Source: Eonycteris spelaea
Taxonomy: Eukaryota > Chordata > Mammalia > Chiroptera > Pteropodidae
Reading direction: 5' to 3'
Assembly (NCBI GenBank): GCA_003508835.1
Contig: PUFA01000225.1
Location: 248,001-312,000, forward strand
Length of the DNA: 64,000 nucleotides
Position 1 is the first letter of the stretch, and every line of letters starts with the position of its first letter. This document shows positions 21,400-33,254 of the stretch, piece by piece. A program made the position numbers and the translations under genes. The notes under the pieces were generated by a model that saw nothing but the letters and a program-made list of their open reading frames with translations, was not told the DNA's origin and searched no databases.

Positions 21400-24300
21400 C
21401 TGAAACCAGGGAAATTATCATAAGAACCTGTTTTTCTAGATTGCATAATCATTTTCAAATCACTTTCCCCATGTTCCTGTCCCCATGAGGTGTTCTTTTT
21501 ATTCATTGATTATATTTGCAGAGTGTACAGACCCAAAATTATTTTTTCAATGGGCAGCCCAAATTGTTTTTCGCAAACAAGTAGTTAAATCATGTCAGCC
21601 ACGTATAAACAAAATTTTTAATTCTTCATTTTTTTGCTCTGTTTTTCTTCTTCTTGTTTTTCACAGAAAAACAAAACAAAACAAAACAAAACCTTGCATT
21701 CCTGGAAAGTTCTGCTTATTCTCCTTTTCACATTACCTTTAACAGGGGTCCCCCAAACCCTAGGCTGCAGACCAGTACCAGCATAGCCAGTTAGGAACCG
21801 GGCCGCACAGCAGATGAGTGGCAGGCAAGGCCAGCGAGGGAAGCTTCATCTGTATTTACAGCCGCTCCCCAGCACTAGCATCACTGCCTCAGCTCCACCT
21901 CAGATTATCAGGCATTAGATTCTCATAGCAGCACCAGTCCTTGGTGCCAAAAAGGTTGGAGACCACTGCTTTAGAAGGTTTTGATCCCAGGGTAGGGAGA
22001 GAGTGTTGTCCCTATTTGACATATTAAAATATCAAAACCCCTAAGGATCAGTGTCCTACCCAGTATCACACAGCTGGTTGGCAACAGGGCTGGAATTAGA
22101 ATCCAAGTCTCCTGCCTTACTCCACCTTTTCCTCAGTAGAGTGGAGGAGATGATAAGATTCAAAAGTCCTGTGGAACCAGATGGCATGGGATCAAGTCCC
22201 ACCTTCACAACTTAGTTGCAGTATGAACTTAGTTAAGTTACTTAACTGGTTTGTCAAATGCAGATAATGACTCATAGCAGTGTTGTGAGGAATACATGTG
22301 TTAATACCTCTAGTACACTTAGAACAATACCTGACTCATAGTAAGAACAATATGACTCTTGGCCATTGATATAACAATATCCTGTAGAACCTCTCCACAA
22401 AGAAGCAGAGTTTTGAACAGACTCCATTCTATTCAAAGCATTGGCATCATTTAGGAGTGTGGTCTAAATGAAGAATCACAGGCTTCATTCAGACCTACTG
22501 ACCCAGAAAATGCATTTTAACAAAAATCTCCATACAATGCATATAAGAAGCACTGCTTCTACCTCCACCTGTATATGAGATGTGCATCTATGTCTACATG
22601 AGGAGCATGCTCTTCTGAGCCACATAGAATGTTCATGACAATTACAGGCCACAGTGACATCTGGCAGATAACATGTTTCTTGCATAACTACTTCTGAGTC
22701 ACTGGGGATCTTTGCTCCCTCTGTATTACCCCCATCTGAAACAGTATGTGCTTTCCCTCAGAATTTAACACAGGTTAGGTCTAATATGTGAGGGCATAAG
22801 AAAATGATGGAGGAATGATGGGGAAGAGGAACCCAGGAAGTCAGCAAATGAGGTAAAACCAACACATTCTTTGCAGACACATAGAATTGGGAAGGTCTAC
22901 AATAAATACCTGTTGAGTAAATGAGTGAATTTCAGTGGCAAGGAGACAGAAAGGGTGGCATATTCTCAATCAAGCTCTTACTTGTCATTTCTACCTTCCC
23001 CATCTTTTCCCTGCCCTTACCTGATTATAGTTGTCATGGATGATTCTGGTTGCATTGGTGGCTTCCTGCCCACAATGACACAGTCTCTGCTCCTGTTGTG
23101 ATAAAGTGAAGGCAGCACCAATCAGCGGGACCTTTCCACCCTGGCCAGCACTTTCAAGTACCTCTTTGCACCGAGTGACATTTCGCCTTCCTCCCAAGGT
23201 GAGAGTCAGGTGAATAAACTCAGGCTGGAGTAGCAGGGGGCGCAGGGTCTGTTTGTAGGGTCACCCTGTGTTTGAGCAAGGCTTTTGCTTGTTCTAGGTT
23301 GACAGCCCACCAGAGTAGAAGAGCCAGGAAAATACTGCCAAATCCATCTTGTCACCACTCAGTGAATGCAGCACCCCACAAGGTAGGCACTAAATAAATA
23401 TTTGTTAGGTTGTTAATTAAATAATTGATTCATGAATCTTAATGTAAGTGGGACAGGGGTCATGACTTCTAACAATTTTAGAATCGGAGGCACAGAGAGG
23501 TAAAGTAACTTACCACAAAGTCACACAGGAAATCATTGGCAGAGATGGGGCTAGAGCCCAGAATTCCATTGGCTTGTTTGAGTTTGGTTTTATTTCTGAT
23601 GTTTGATTTTAATAGATAACAATGAATTTATAGGCTATCCTTAGGGACAGGCTATACCAGGGAACCACCCAGAGGTTAATTGGTATGGAAACCCCAAAGA
23701 GCCAGAAACAAAAAAACTAGGGGTGTGCCTATGATAAACCTGTAATCTTTGGCATGCCCCTCTCACTCAGCAGCCCTGGGATCACGTAAGGAGTACTTTG
23801 ACTAAGTGGTCACCCCAGGAGAATTATCCATGAGGAAACCTGGGTCTTGTGAGGTGTTGGTAGAGAGGAAGCCCTGGGCAGAGAATGACCACAGGAAGAG
23901 GTTCTTGACATTTCTTCTTGTGGACAAGAAGGGCAGGAAATTTCCGTTGACTCCAGGAATGATTTCAGAAGGCCAACTGGGGCCAGCATATCCTGGGCTC
24001 TCCCTGGGGCAGACGGAGAACAGATGCTGGGAGTTTCAATATGGTGACTCACACATTGCTGCAGAGCCTTCTGCATGTAGAGGAAAGAGTTGGCAATGCT
24101 GCTGATTTTTCTCAAGATTTGGGGGTTCAGCTCCTGATGGTCCTTGAATACCCTGTCCACGTAAAACGCCAGAAGGTTCTTGGTCATGCAGCATACATCT
24201 AAGGGCTACAGACACAAATTAGAGAAAGACCCAAGACTCTTTTCTCTTATTATCTTAGAGACCAAAGCAGCCTATTTGCATAGAAGCAGCAAGAAGCGAG

Positions 24301-27300
24301 ATAACTAAAAGTCACTTTTAAAATTCATATTGGTCCCAGAGTATTTACCTCCTTTTACCACATCAAAGCTACTTATCATGAAGGCACTAAGGAGAGATTG
24401 CAGTTCACCCCTTTATATTTATAGGGCCAGGAGATTAGCAGTGGATGGAACCCGGTAGTAGACTAGAATTCTCTCTACAGCATCCCCAACATGTCCTCAC
24501 AAACTTCCGCTTAAACTCTTCCAGGAATCAATCATCTTCCTTTTGAAAGAACCATGTCTGAGCAGCTTTCTTAAAAAGTACTCCCTTACATTGTGCTGAA
24601 GTCTGCCTCTCTGTAATGTCTCCTATCCGTCAACATGGATTTATTTAATGGCTATTTCATGCCAGGTGTGTGCTGGGTATATATTCTTTTTATTGCTATG
24701 ACATTGTGTTTATCTTGGCCACCCTGCTTGGCTCTCCTCTAGTACGTCCTTTTTAAACCTCAGGGAATCATTTAGATGAAGCTGAGATTACTAAGAATGG
24801 AAACTGACAGTTGCGGAAATGCCTACATCTGGGCAACTCCACAGCTGGCAGAGTGTAGATCTCTCAAAGGGAGGGCTCCTGAATTCCCAGGGTACAGCTC
24901 AGAGCAGCTGGCCAGGCTGAATTTCCTTCTAGCAGTTTGCACCCCACCCTGAGAGTCAGTGAGTTGTCTTGCAGGAGATTTACAGCTCAGTTGAGAAGAG
25001 AAGGATATACGGCAGAGCAGTGAGTGCATTGGTCTTTATTAGCACCAAAGCAGCAAAACCTTCTTGGCCCCATGAATAGCTTTTCCTAGACAGCAAATTC
25101 TACTTGCAACACAAAAACCTTTCTCTTCTATTGTTTCTGCTGGTTCCCTTAACCAAAGGGGCAAAAACTTTCACACCTTTGTTTTAATCAGGGAGAGATG
25201 GAGGGAGGGGAGAATATAATAAAGACCCGCATCCTCATAGATTCCTTTCCTTATGCCACAGCTATTTCTAGACCTTGGAAGGATGAGAGTCTGGAGACAG
25301 GGAAGTGAGATGTGACTAATCTTGACTCAACCACTAACTAGCCATTCTAGTATGGACTCAACCACTAACTCCCAAGGCATTAATTTGCCCATTTGAAAAT
25401 GATGGTTATGGAATAAATGGTCTTATACAGTTGGCTAGAATAGTATTTATTAAGAGGCTACATGTATTTACCACAAATAAATCAGGCTCATTGCTGCCTA
25501 GAAGAATTATCCTGTGCAGAGAAGCCTAAGGAAATATTGATATACCTTACACTCTGTAACATCAATACTTGAAAAAATACTGAATCCTTCTAGAATTCTT
25601 ACAGGGACTGGAGGAGCTCACTTTCAAAGGCAGTTCTCAGTTGCCCCTTCTATAAAGTGAATTACCACCTCATAAGCCAACTGTTTTGTAACACATGCAC
25701 TCTTATCACCTCTCCTCAGGCCAATTGGACTGATCTCCACAGCAGCTTCTCTGCCTTGAATTGTAAAGAACATCATCAGATTGCCTTTCTAAAAAGTATA
25801 TGGTCGTATAGACTTTGGCTCAAACACCTACAGCGTTATTCACAGTGGCCAGGACATGGAAGCAACCGAGTGTCCTGCAACAGATGATCGGCTAAAGAAG
25901 CTGTGGTACATATATGCAATGGAATATGACTCAGCCATAAGAGATGAAATACTGCCATTTGCGACAACATGGATGGACCTCGGGATAGTCATGCTAAGCA
26001 AAATAAGCCAGAAAAATCACATGATATCACTTATATGTGGGACATAAACCTGAAAGTGACAAACAAACAGGACAAACAGAGGCTCATGGACATGGACTAT
26101 AGACTAGTGATTACCAGAAGGGAGGAAGAAATTGGGGGGGGGGAAGATCGATGGGGTAAAGGGGGTCAAATATATGACGACAGAAAGAATATATGAACAC
26201 ACAATGCAATATACATATGCCTCGTTGTTAAATTTATCCCTGAAACTTACTAGATTTTGTTAACCAATGTCACCATAATAAAAAAATTTTTTAAAAACAA
26301 AACCTGCAGGAACTCCCTGTTGGCTGTATTAGAAGGCCAAGGCTCAGCCTGCCATTCAAGGTTCTTGGTGAAGACTCCAGTGTATTTTTCCACCTCATCC
26401 TCTAACACTCATCTTCAGATCCCTCACACCACATTTATTATTTTATATACCCATTATCCTATTCTCCTCAAACCTCTTTCTTTCTTCTATTCACTAACCC
26501 ACAACCAACCCAGTTTTCAAGTCACTGCTCATTTTCTTGGCTTCCCCATGATTCCAAGATCACTCTAAGCCATAGAACATGTGGCGCCTCCATCTCTAGG
26601 TAAATGATACCTCTTTAATTTCTCCCAGGCACCTTTTTTTTAAATTAAATGTATTGGGGCAACATTGGTTAATAACATAATATAAATTTCAGGTGTACAA
26701 CTTTATAGTACAACATCTGTATGCTCTATTGTGTGCTCACCACTGGAAGTCTAGTCTTCTTCTGTCCCCATATATTTGACCCCTTTAACCCTCTTTGCCT
26801 TCCTCCACCCCCCTTCCCATCTGATAACTGCCATTTTGTTGTCTGTATCTATGGGGATATAAACAAAAAGCAACAAACAAACAAAAAGAAAACCTCACAG
26901 ATACAGACAACAGAATGGTAGCTCCCAGAGGTTTCAAAGTCCCTGAGACACAGTGCGCTCTAACACATCATTTGATTAATGAAAAGCCAGGAGCATTTAG
27001 AATATGCTGGAGACTAGGAAAGAGAAGGGGACAGGGTGAGGATTTCTTTCTCAGCCCAGGGCCACTTTATCATAAAAATAACAATACAGGAAAGAGCAGA
27101 CACAGCCCAGTACCTTAACGCTGCTCAGGATCTCCAATGTAGACAGGATGGTAACATTTTGGAAGATGTCCTTAGCTTGCTACAGAAGAAACATAAGTGA
27201 TGAGTATTCCACGCCTTCCTGAGACATAAAAGATCATGAGAAGGAACTTGCTCTTCAGGTTAGGGTGTAAGATGAAGCAAGCCCCCTTCCCCACACCTTC

Positions 27301-27463
27301 ATCCAGAACCCATACTTACAATGGCTCCTTTGATTTCTCGGAAACTCTCTTCTATATTGTGCATGTCCATGGAAATCAGACATCTCCTGAGACCTCGGGT
27401 GTGCACTGAGCACAAGAAGAACATTGCACCCAGGAACCAGAGGGAAACATGCTGTGTCTTCAT
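21304..27463 (-). CDS. IL19: Interleukin-19, complete five-exon coding region
   Basis: Secreted IL-10-family cytokine that signals through IL-20R1/IL-20R2 to STAT3. Exons 27463-27320, 27179-27114, 24205-24053, 23092-23021 and 21399-21304 join in phase 0 to 176 codons, one fewer than human. Residues 1-24 are a signal peptide (VSLWFLGAMFFLCSV). Diagnostic blocks are GLRRCLISMDMHNIEESF, PLDVCCMTKNLLAFYVDR, LRKISSIANSFLYMQK and SLGELDIFLAW. Cysteines 28, 75, 76, 121, 126 and 128 are kept, as are sequons N56-V-T and N134-A-T. The missing residue is the Q that follows C121 in the human protein, at the exon 3/4 joint. IL20 lies downstream in the same orientation. The ATG at 27463 matches the short human isoform. 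The text just upstream, TTCCTGCAG then AAC, looks like an acceptor, so non-coding first exons further upstream are likely. Confidence 0.97.
21743..21968 (+). mobile_element. hAT-type non-autonomous DNA transposon in IL19 intron 4
   Basis: A 226-bp element with inverted ends: left CAGGGGTCCCCCAAACC and right, on the other strand, CAGTGGTCTCCAACC. The text aggaaccgggccgcacagca then ggtgccaaaaaggttggaga is common in mammalian genomes. The flanks both contain CTTTA, perhaps from the 8-bp target duplication. Confidence 0.75.
21985..22125 (-). repeat. MIR fragment
   Basis: atcacacagctggttggcaa then cagggctggaattagaatcc. Confidence 0.55.
22142..22355 (+). repeat. MIR
   Basis: acttagttaagttacttaac, then gcagataatgactcatagca, then acaatacctgactcatagta. 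Confidence 0.7.
23021..23092 (-). CDS. IL19: IL19 coding exon 4
   Basis: Holds 24 codons, EQRLCHCGQEATNATRII then HDNYNQ. The acceptor is ATCACAACAG, the donor GTAAGGGC. The exon starts one codon later than the human counterpart as I recall it. It carries C126, C128 and sequon N134-A-T. Confidence 0.94.
23470..23590 (-). repeat. MIR fragment in IL19 intron 3
   Basis: ggaggcacagagaggtaaag, then taacttaccacaaagtcaca, then gagatggggctagagccc. Confidence 0.65.
24053..24205 (-). CDS. IL19: IL19 coding exon 3
   Basis: Holds 51 codons from PLDVCCMTKN to LQQC. The acceptor is GTCTGTAG and the donor GTGAGTCACC. It contains the CC pair (75-76) and C121. Confidence 0.96.
25810..26296 (+). mobile_element. 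L1 3' end in IL19 intron 2
   Basis: Sense L1 tail: cagcgttattcacagtggcc, then gatcggctaaagaagctgtg, then gactcagccataagagatga, and a final ttaaccaatgtcaccataat followed by aaaaaaatt. The 3' end of ORF2 and the whole 3' UTR are present. Confidence 0.85.
26632..26935 (-). mobile_element. L1 3' end with inverted 5' segment
   Basis: Left part (26632-26850) is antisense L1 tail, ending gttgtctgtatctatgg. Right part (26890-26935) reads sense, cagatacagacaacagaatg then gtagctcccagagg, which is the same L1 position in the other orientation. This is the shape produced by twin-primed insertion. Confidence 0.65.
27114..27179 (-). CDS. IL19: IL19 coding exon 2
   Basis: Holds 22 codons, QAKDIFQNVTILSTLEIL then SSVK. 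It bears sequon N56-V-T. The acceptor is TTCTGTAG and the donor GTACTGGGC. Confidence 0.95.
27320..27463 (-). CDS. IL19: IL19 coding exon 1
   Basis: Holds 48 codons from ATG to ...FREIKGAI: signal peptide, C28 and helix A. The donor is GTAAGTATGG. Confidence 0.96.
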
Positions 27464-29050
27464 GTTCTGCAGGAAGGATGGAAGTCAGCTGCCCAGCCGA
27501 GAGCGGAGAGCGATGAAAGGGTCCCCTGACTGAGCTCCCCTTTGGACCTCACAGGGCAGGCTGGGCAGCAACCAAGAGAACAGACTCAATGCCTGCAGAG
27601 TTCAGGGGTATGTGTCTCCTCCTCTGGTTTTCTTGAATCAATTAGATGTGTCCTTTCCCCTCCCCCCATGTCCCCACCTCCACATAAGAAAGCACAATAC
27701 TCTCAAGTCCCAGGGAGTATGTGTGTATATCATTCTATTATGACTCAACACAGCTCACTTTGTCAACAGGGGTTAAAAGTATTGTTTTTAATCAATTAAA
27801 TAAAAAAAATAGGGTTGGTAATCCACCCTAGAAATTAGGCAACAGATCTGAAAAACCATGAAAACACATTTGGTTTTTTCTATTTGCCCCCAAAATAGGC
27901 AACACCCTTTTATTACAAACCCCCACTGTGTATCTGCTTAAAATCATTTGTTTAAGCCAATTATGAATACGGTGCCTTCTGGAGAAGATGAGAAAAGGAG
28001 GCACGAGACATCTCCTAATAACTAGCCACAGTGAAGAGAAAGAGGACTGCTTCTCCTGCAGAGGGCAAGTTGGGGGCTTCCCCTGTGTCCTCCCACTGAG
28101 CTGGGGTAGGAGTGGGGGTGGGATGGTGAGAAACATGTTTGCAGCTAGTCGGTCCCTAGGCAAGGCCAGATTCAGAGATCCTTGCTGCCTCTTCTAATTC
28201 TCTCACCCTTCCTGCTCGGTCCTTCTCTGCTTTCTTCATTTAACCACTTTAAACGCTATCATAGAATACACATTGAGAAAAGTTCACAAAATGTAATTAT
28301 GCAGCTTGTTGAGTTCTCTTTCTCTGACTTCTCCCAGCACTAGCCCAAGTTTCACAAACAGGGCTTACTTAGCCTTAAAGATAAGTCTTGTAACGCGTGC
28401 GAATAGACCAGCCCTTTGTCCAGCATCATCCATGGTGCCCACTGAGTGCTCCCACTTCCAGCTATGTGTGTGCTGAGGTTTGTGCAGTGTGCATGGCAGT
28501 GGAAGAAAGGGAGGCACTGAATATAGGAAGCCAGTTGAGGAGGCTGCAGAGTGCATGCACCCACACTTCCTACTTATAATTACAGTTGCTCTAACTATAA
28601 TGCATGTATGTGCAAGTGTGTGAGCCCCAACTGCCCCCTTTCCCACCACCACTCCCCAGATGTTTTTTGGGATTCTCAGGCTCTTCTCCAGAAAATCAAG
28701 AAATAGCAAATCCTGTTTCATAAACCATCTCTCTTTGACACAGCATCACTCCCAGTGAGAGAGCAGGTGTATACTGGAACCTCAAGAACATAGAGCCCAC
28801 TGGCAGGGAAGTCTATAGAGTCCCCCGAGAGATCTATCCCACCTAAAAGCAACTGGGGAGCTTCTAGAAAGCCAAATGACTAGGAAGAGAGCACAGTTTT
28901 TCTTCTGACAAGATAACAGTTGGAAGCTTTGGGACATTTCCTGCTTGTCCTATGCCAGGATGAGACCGAGACATCTTGTGGAGGAGAAAGATGCCTTCCT
29001 TAGCTTGGTGAGGTGATTCCAGACATTTTGGCAGATTCAAAAAACAGTAC
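27464..29050. other. IL19 upstream flank
   Basis: Sequence before the IL19 coding start. It contains an AP-1 consensus TGACTCA at 27741-27747. No further exon can be recognised, though untranslated first exons would not be visible by eye. Overlapping open frames at 28352-28721 look like chance. Confidence 0.4.
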
Positions 29051-29054
29051 TAAC

Positions 29055-29265
29055 TAACATTTATCATACATGCCACATATGTCAGACACTGTGCCAAGAA
29101 TTTTACATAATTATTTAATGTTCACATCCATCCTACGATGTAACTTCTGTTTCTGTCTCTACTTTACCAAAGAGGGAGCAGACACTCATAGAAGCGAAGT
29201 AACCTGCCCAAGGTTCATGGCTACCACATGGCAAAACCAGAGTAGAAGGCAAGCAGGCTGGCCTT
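29055..29265 (-). repeat. MIR
   Basis: gtcagacactgtgccaagaa, then ttatttaatgttcacatcca, then agcgaagtaacctgcccaag. Confidence 0.7.
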
Positions 29266-30870
29266 AAGGCTTCTCTCCTTACCTCCACACCAGCCCACTG
29301 ACAGCTCTGCCCACTCTGGGATCTCAACTAGAGATCCAAGCAGATCCCTTTCTATCAGATGGAAAGGAATGCATTTCGGATTAGATTGACTGAATTGGTG
29401 GTGCTCAATTTAAAAAGATTTTTTAAAAGGTATTTAACACTGCAAAGGATTTAAAAGAAGATGCATTATAAAGTGCCCAGCATAGTTCCTAGAAAAAAAA
29501 CATTATAGTAAATGTTACATTCCATCCACTTCCTTTCCTTCTCTCCTTCCTTCTTTTCCATTCTCCATCTCTTGTTACTGAGAATAAGGTACCAGAAAGT
29601 TCACCCTCTGTATGAAGCACCCCTCCACATTTTACAAAATACCCAGCACCTGGGACATCATAGGCCATACACGATCGTGACAGGTCACCTCTCCATAGCT
29701 GTGAAGGATGAGGGCTAGGATGAAGATGAATAAAAACCTCTGATGGAGGCTGGCATGAGGCTCACCTCTCCCTAGGTGCTTGAGTTGCTCCTGTGTCTTC
29801 TCTCTCAGCGCTCTTTGCCACTTAGGAAGGGATGGTCACTTTTATGCAGGTTGGTAAGAGGAAATGCTGTCAAGGACTACTGGGTGGGTCCACCTTTGGA
29901 AGATTGTTTTTCCCTTGTTTCCTTAGTATCTCATTTCTTTAATTGTTTTCTTTTCTTTCTTGTGTGAGATATAGCTGATTAATCATTATTAAGAAATGCT
30001 TCTTTCTCTAGGTCTTGACATGTAGCTTCTAGGAAAAATAAACTCCCCATCACCATGCAAATGAGAATTTCTTGCAATTCTATGTCCATACAAAAAATCC
30101 AAGTTAGGTCACTTTCCTAAGAGCTGTGGCATGCCACCAACTGTACCCAGAAGGCAAACTCAGGAAAGCACTCTCTTGATAGCCACACCCTGCAAGCAGC
30201 CAGGCCCATGAGACTCTGCAGGTGCCAGTGACTCCAGCATACTCTACCAGCCCAATGCCTCATACGGCAGTTGAGAATCTACCAGGTGTCAGGCACTCGA
30301 TAAATGCTTTGCATGCATTACTTTGTATAACTTCATGGGGAACATTTTTTTTTCTCGGAATGTAAGAATTTCTTTGGACATTATCTCATTCTTCTTTATC
30401 TTGTCCCTGGAGGGCCCTTTCATTCTCTATTAATGCAGAGAGAGAAAATGAGACTGGGAAGTAGAGGGGTTTGAGAACAAAGCTGGGAACAGAGCCTGGA
30501 ATCCTTCTTCTTGGGCCATAAGACCCATACCTAAATTACTTTTTTACACAAAGTCTAAATCATTTCCTCCCCAAACACAAATTCTCAAAATAAACAGAGC
30601 TTGTTTTAACAGATGAAGCAATTCTGTGATGGAATGCAATTACAAGAGACCTGACAGGCCCTTGGGACAACAGGCTGGTCCAGTGGGCTGGAGAAGACTC
30701 TGCTCTGTAGCCAGACTGAGGAGGCAGAGTCTCTCCTGTCTGGAAAGGAAGAAGGACAGGGAGGACTAGGGGCTTTAAATGGATGGAGGTGCAAAGGAAA
30801 GGAGCCCCAGGGTTTGGGGGGGGGGGAGTCTAGCATCTTGGACAAAACAAAACAATACATATTGAAGGAA
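29266..30870. other. Intergenic, no gene seen
   Basis: A short MIR-like end near 30275-30330 (ctaccaggtgtcaggcactc). A G-run at 30816-30827. Otherwise nothing assigned. Confidence 0.4.
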
Positions 30871-30874
30871 GCAG

Positions 30875-31055
30875 TAAATCATAGTGGTCACAAGGTAGCT
30901 CTGGATTTAAACCCTGGCTCTCCTCCCTCTGTAAGACTCTGGACAAGCTACTTAAGACCTTTCTGAAATGTCACAAAATAGGTAAAATAAAATGTAAGGA
31001 TTTGAATGAGCTAATGGAGTTGATCCATAGTAAGTGCTTAATAAATATTTATTTG
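30875..31055 (+). repeat. MIR
   Basis: agactctggacaagctactt then gatttgaatgagctaatgga and catagtaagtgcttaataaa. Confidence 0.75.
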
Positions 31056-31439
31056 GATGCTGGGTGCCAAGCACCTGGAATGGGAGAGACATCCTGAGTT
31101 AAACATAAGCTCTCTACTCCTTCTGGGGAGGGAAGAAAGAGCTACTCTTGAGTCCAGAAATACCTCCAGGTCCCCACTCCTGCTTCCCCAGGAGAGTTGG
31201 GTGCTGTTTCCCCATCAGGGCCAGAGCTGCCTGGCTCATAGTTCACAGACTTTGGCCTAGCCCCACATGTGAGAGGATTGCATAACTGTCTGTGCTGACT
31301 CTCACCCCACCTTTATCCCATTGAGCTCAGACTGTATGTTCTGACCCAGCTTTCATTTCAGGGCAAAGATGTCATATTAAAAGGCTCACAGAGGGGAAAA
31401 AAAATGTCATGTGTTTATAGCTCCTGTCCAGCATGCAGG

Positions 31440-31680
31440 GTATTGTGGTGGCTGGGACTATAGCTCTGGAGTCAGCCCAGCCTAGGCTGAAAGCCTCTGC
31501 CTGCTATGGCTGTCAGGCTGAAGGCAAGTTAGTTTATCTGTGCCTCTGTTTATTCACCTGCAAAATGGTGCTAATCATGCTTACTGAATATTCACCAGGT
31601 ATGATGTGTACATTAAATGATTAAGCTCTTAACACAGTACCTGGCACATAATGAGAAATTAAAAAGTGATAAACTTTGTT
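31440..31680 (+). repeat. MIR
   Basis: atctgtgcctctgtttattc then acctgcaaaatggtgctaat and cagtacctggcacataatga. Confidence 0.75.
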
Positions 31681-32164
31681 ATTAATTTTACAGCCCCTAA
31701 ATTGGGAAGAATGGACAATAACACATGATTTCTCTTTACCTCAATCCTTGCTGCCTAACACTTACAGTAAAAAATGAGAATAAATATTGAGATGGGATAG
31801 CATCCCTTCCAGGACTGCAGTCAAACTGTATATTTGATCCTTACATGTTGGGTTATGTCTAACCTTAGAAATGGGTCTTCTAGAACCATTTGGCCCATCA
31901 TTGGGATACCAGAGTTCTATCTTCCATTTGTTAAATGGGGAAGTAGAAAGAATATGAAGGAAGACCAGAGAGCCAGAATGAAGAATACTCTGAGTGACAG
32001 ACGTGTGCTGAACATAGTTCTCTCCACTATCCACTCCAACATCATGAATCACTTATGGTGGTGCCAGGGCAATTTTCTCTCCATAAAAGAGTAGGGGGTG
32101 CACACTCCTAAGTGCTAAGTCCTAGAGCTCACACAAAAACTAAGCCAGGCATTGTACAACTCCA

Positions 32165-32276
32165 GAGGGCACCATGCCCACTGCTTTTTATGAGAATGAG
32201 ACTCCATGGAATTGACCAAAGTGTGGCCCTACTGAGTGATCTGAATTAAGTAGATTAGGTCTATGTGAATAATTTC
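32165..32276 (+). repeat. Unclassified dispersed repeat, copy A
   Basis: Shares about 110 bp with 33564-33674 (for example ccctactgagtgatctg then tagattagg and tgaataattt). Confidence 0.6.
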
Positions 32277-32286
32277 AGTTATATTA

Positions 32287-32373
32287 TATGACACTTTGTA
32301 GTGTTGTATAGTCCTCACAATGATGGGAAGAACCCATCATTGTGAGGACTATACAACACTACAAAGTGTCATA
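32287..32373. repeat. Perfect 41-bp inverted repeat with 5-nt loop
   Basis: The arms 32287-32327 and 32333-32373 are exact reverse complements. The loop is aagaa. The left arm resembles an MIR-like segment; the right is its fold-back copy. Confidence 0.97.
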
Positions 32374-33254
32374 GAGAAAGAAGCTGTAAAAGAAAGAAAT
32401 CTTGGTACTGATGGATGCCTATTTATTTGGGAAGTAAATGGGGACTTAAAAACAAACAAAAAATGTAATTATTTAAAGGTCTTGGTCAATATATCTGTAT
32501 TGTAATGATATATTTGGGATTTTTATATAGCTTTGAAAATAAAGCGAAAAAAAAAAGTACATTTCCCAGTTTTGGGGAACCTTAAACCTAAAAAGTTTCT
32601 CCTCTGTTTGAGATTCAGTAATGAGAGTCAGAAAAGAAAGCAGAGAGAACCCAATTCAAAATTCTCATTACAGCAATGGACAAGTGGTCCTGTGAACCAA
32701 TCCTACCATCACATAGCAGGGAAGTGGCATACTCTTCCCTAACCTCAATCTTCTGACTTCCAGTCCAGTGCCCTTTCTCACCCCACACTGCTTTCTCATC
32801 TCAGGATCAGGTGGCGTGGAATGGAACATAAAGCTGTGGGGAACCTCAAGCCTGTTTAGCAGGGCAGGTGATGTAACTCTCCCAAGCCACGCTGTTCTGA
32901 CTTGCCTCCACTCAAAAAATCAATGACCTGAGGAAATCCAAACTGGCCGCTCCCGTACTGGTGGGGAGGGAAGGACAAGCCCATCTGGGGTGCCTGTGCT
33001 ACATCGACCTAGACTTCCCCTCTTCTTTTTCTCTCACGGGGCTCTCAGTCAAGGCCTGCTGACCTAGGGCCACAAATATCCTTTGACGATCTTCTGTCAG
33101 TGGGTTCTATGGCTCAAATGCCATGAAACAGTTCCTGGACAGACAAGCGAAGGGAAGCTGGAGATAAGTAATGGAAAGAATCCAAGCATTCGCCTGCCTC
33201 TCCTGGGTCACTGACCCGGTCTCAGTCCCAAAGACCCATCGTCTCCCAGGCAGA

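Larger units (their letters stand above)
21400..23020 (-). other. IL19: IL19 intron 4
   Basis: Holds (AAAAC)n at 21667-21691, a hAT element at 21743-21968, two MIR-type pieces and an antisense hAT remnant near 22470-22560. No additional exon. Confidence 0.7.
24206..27113 (-). other. IL19: IL19 intron 2
   Basis: The largest intron of the gene (2.9 kb), with L1 tails on both strands (25810-26296 and 26632-26935). No additional cytokine exon. Frames inside these L1 parts are not genes. Confidence 0.7.

Noticed and set aside
23806..24105. 99-codon plus-strand frame overlapping IL19 exon 3
   Set aside because: Shadow of the real exon on the other strand.
25856..26196. Plus-strand frames of 63-75 codons
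   Set aside because: Remains of L1 ORF2 C-terminus and 3' UTR in an old copy, not a separate gene.
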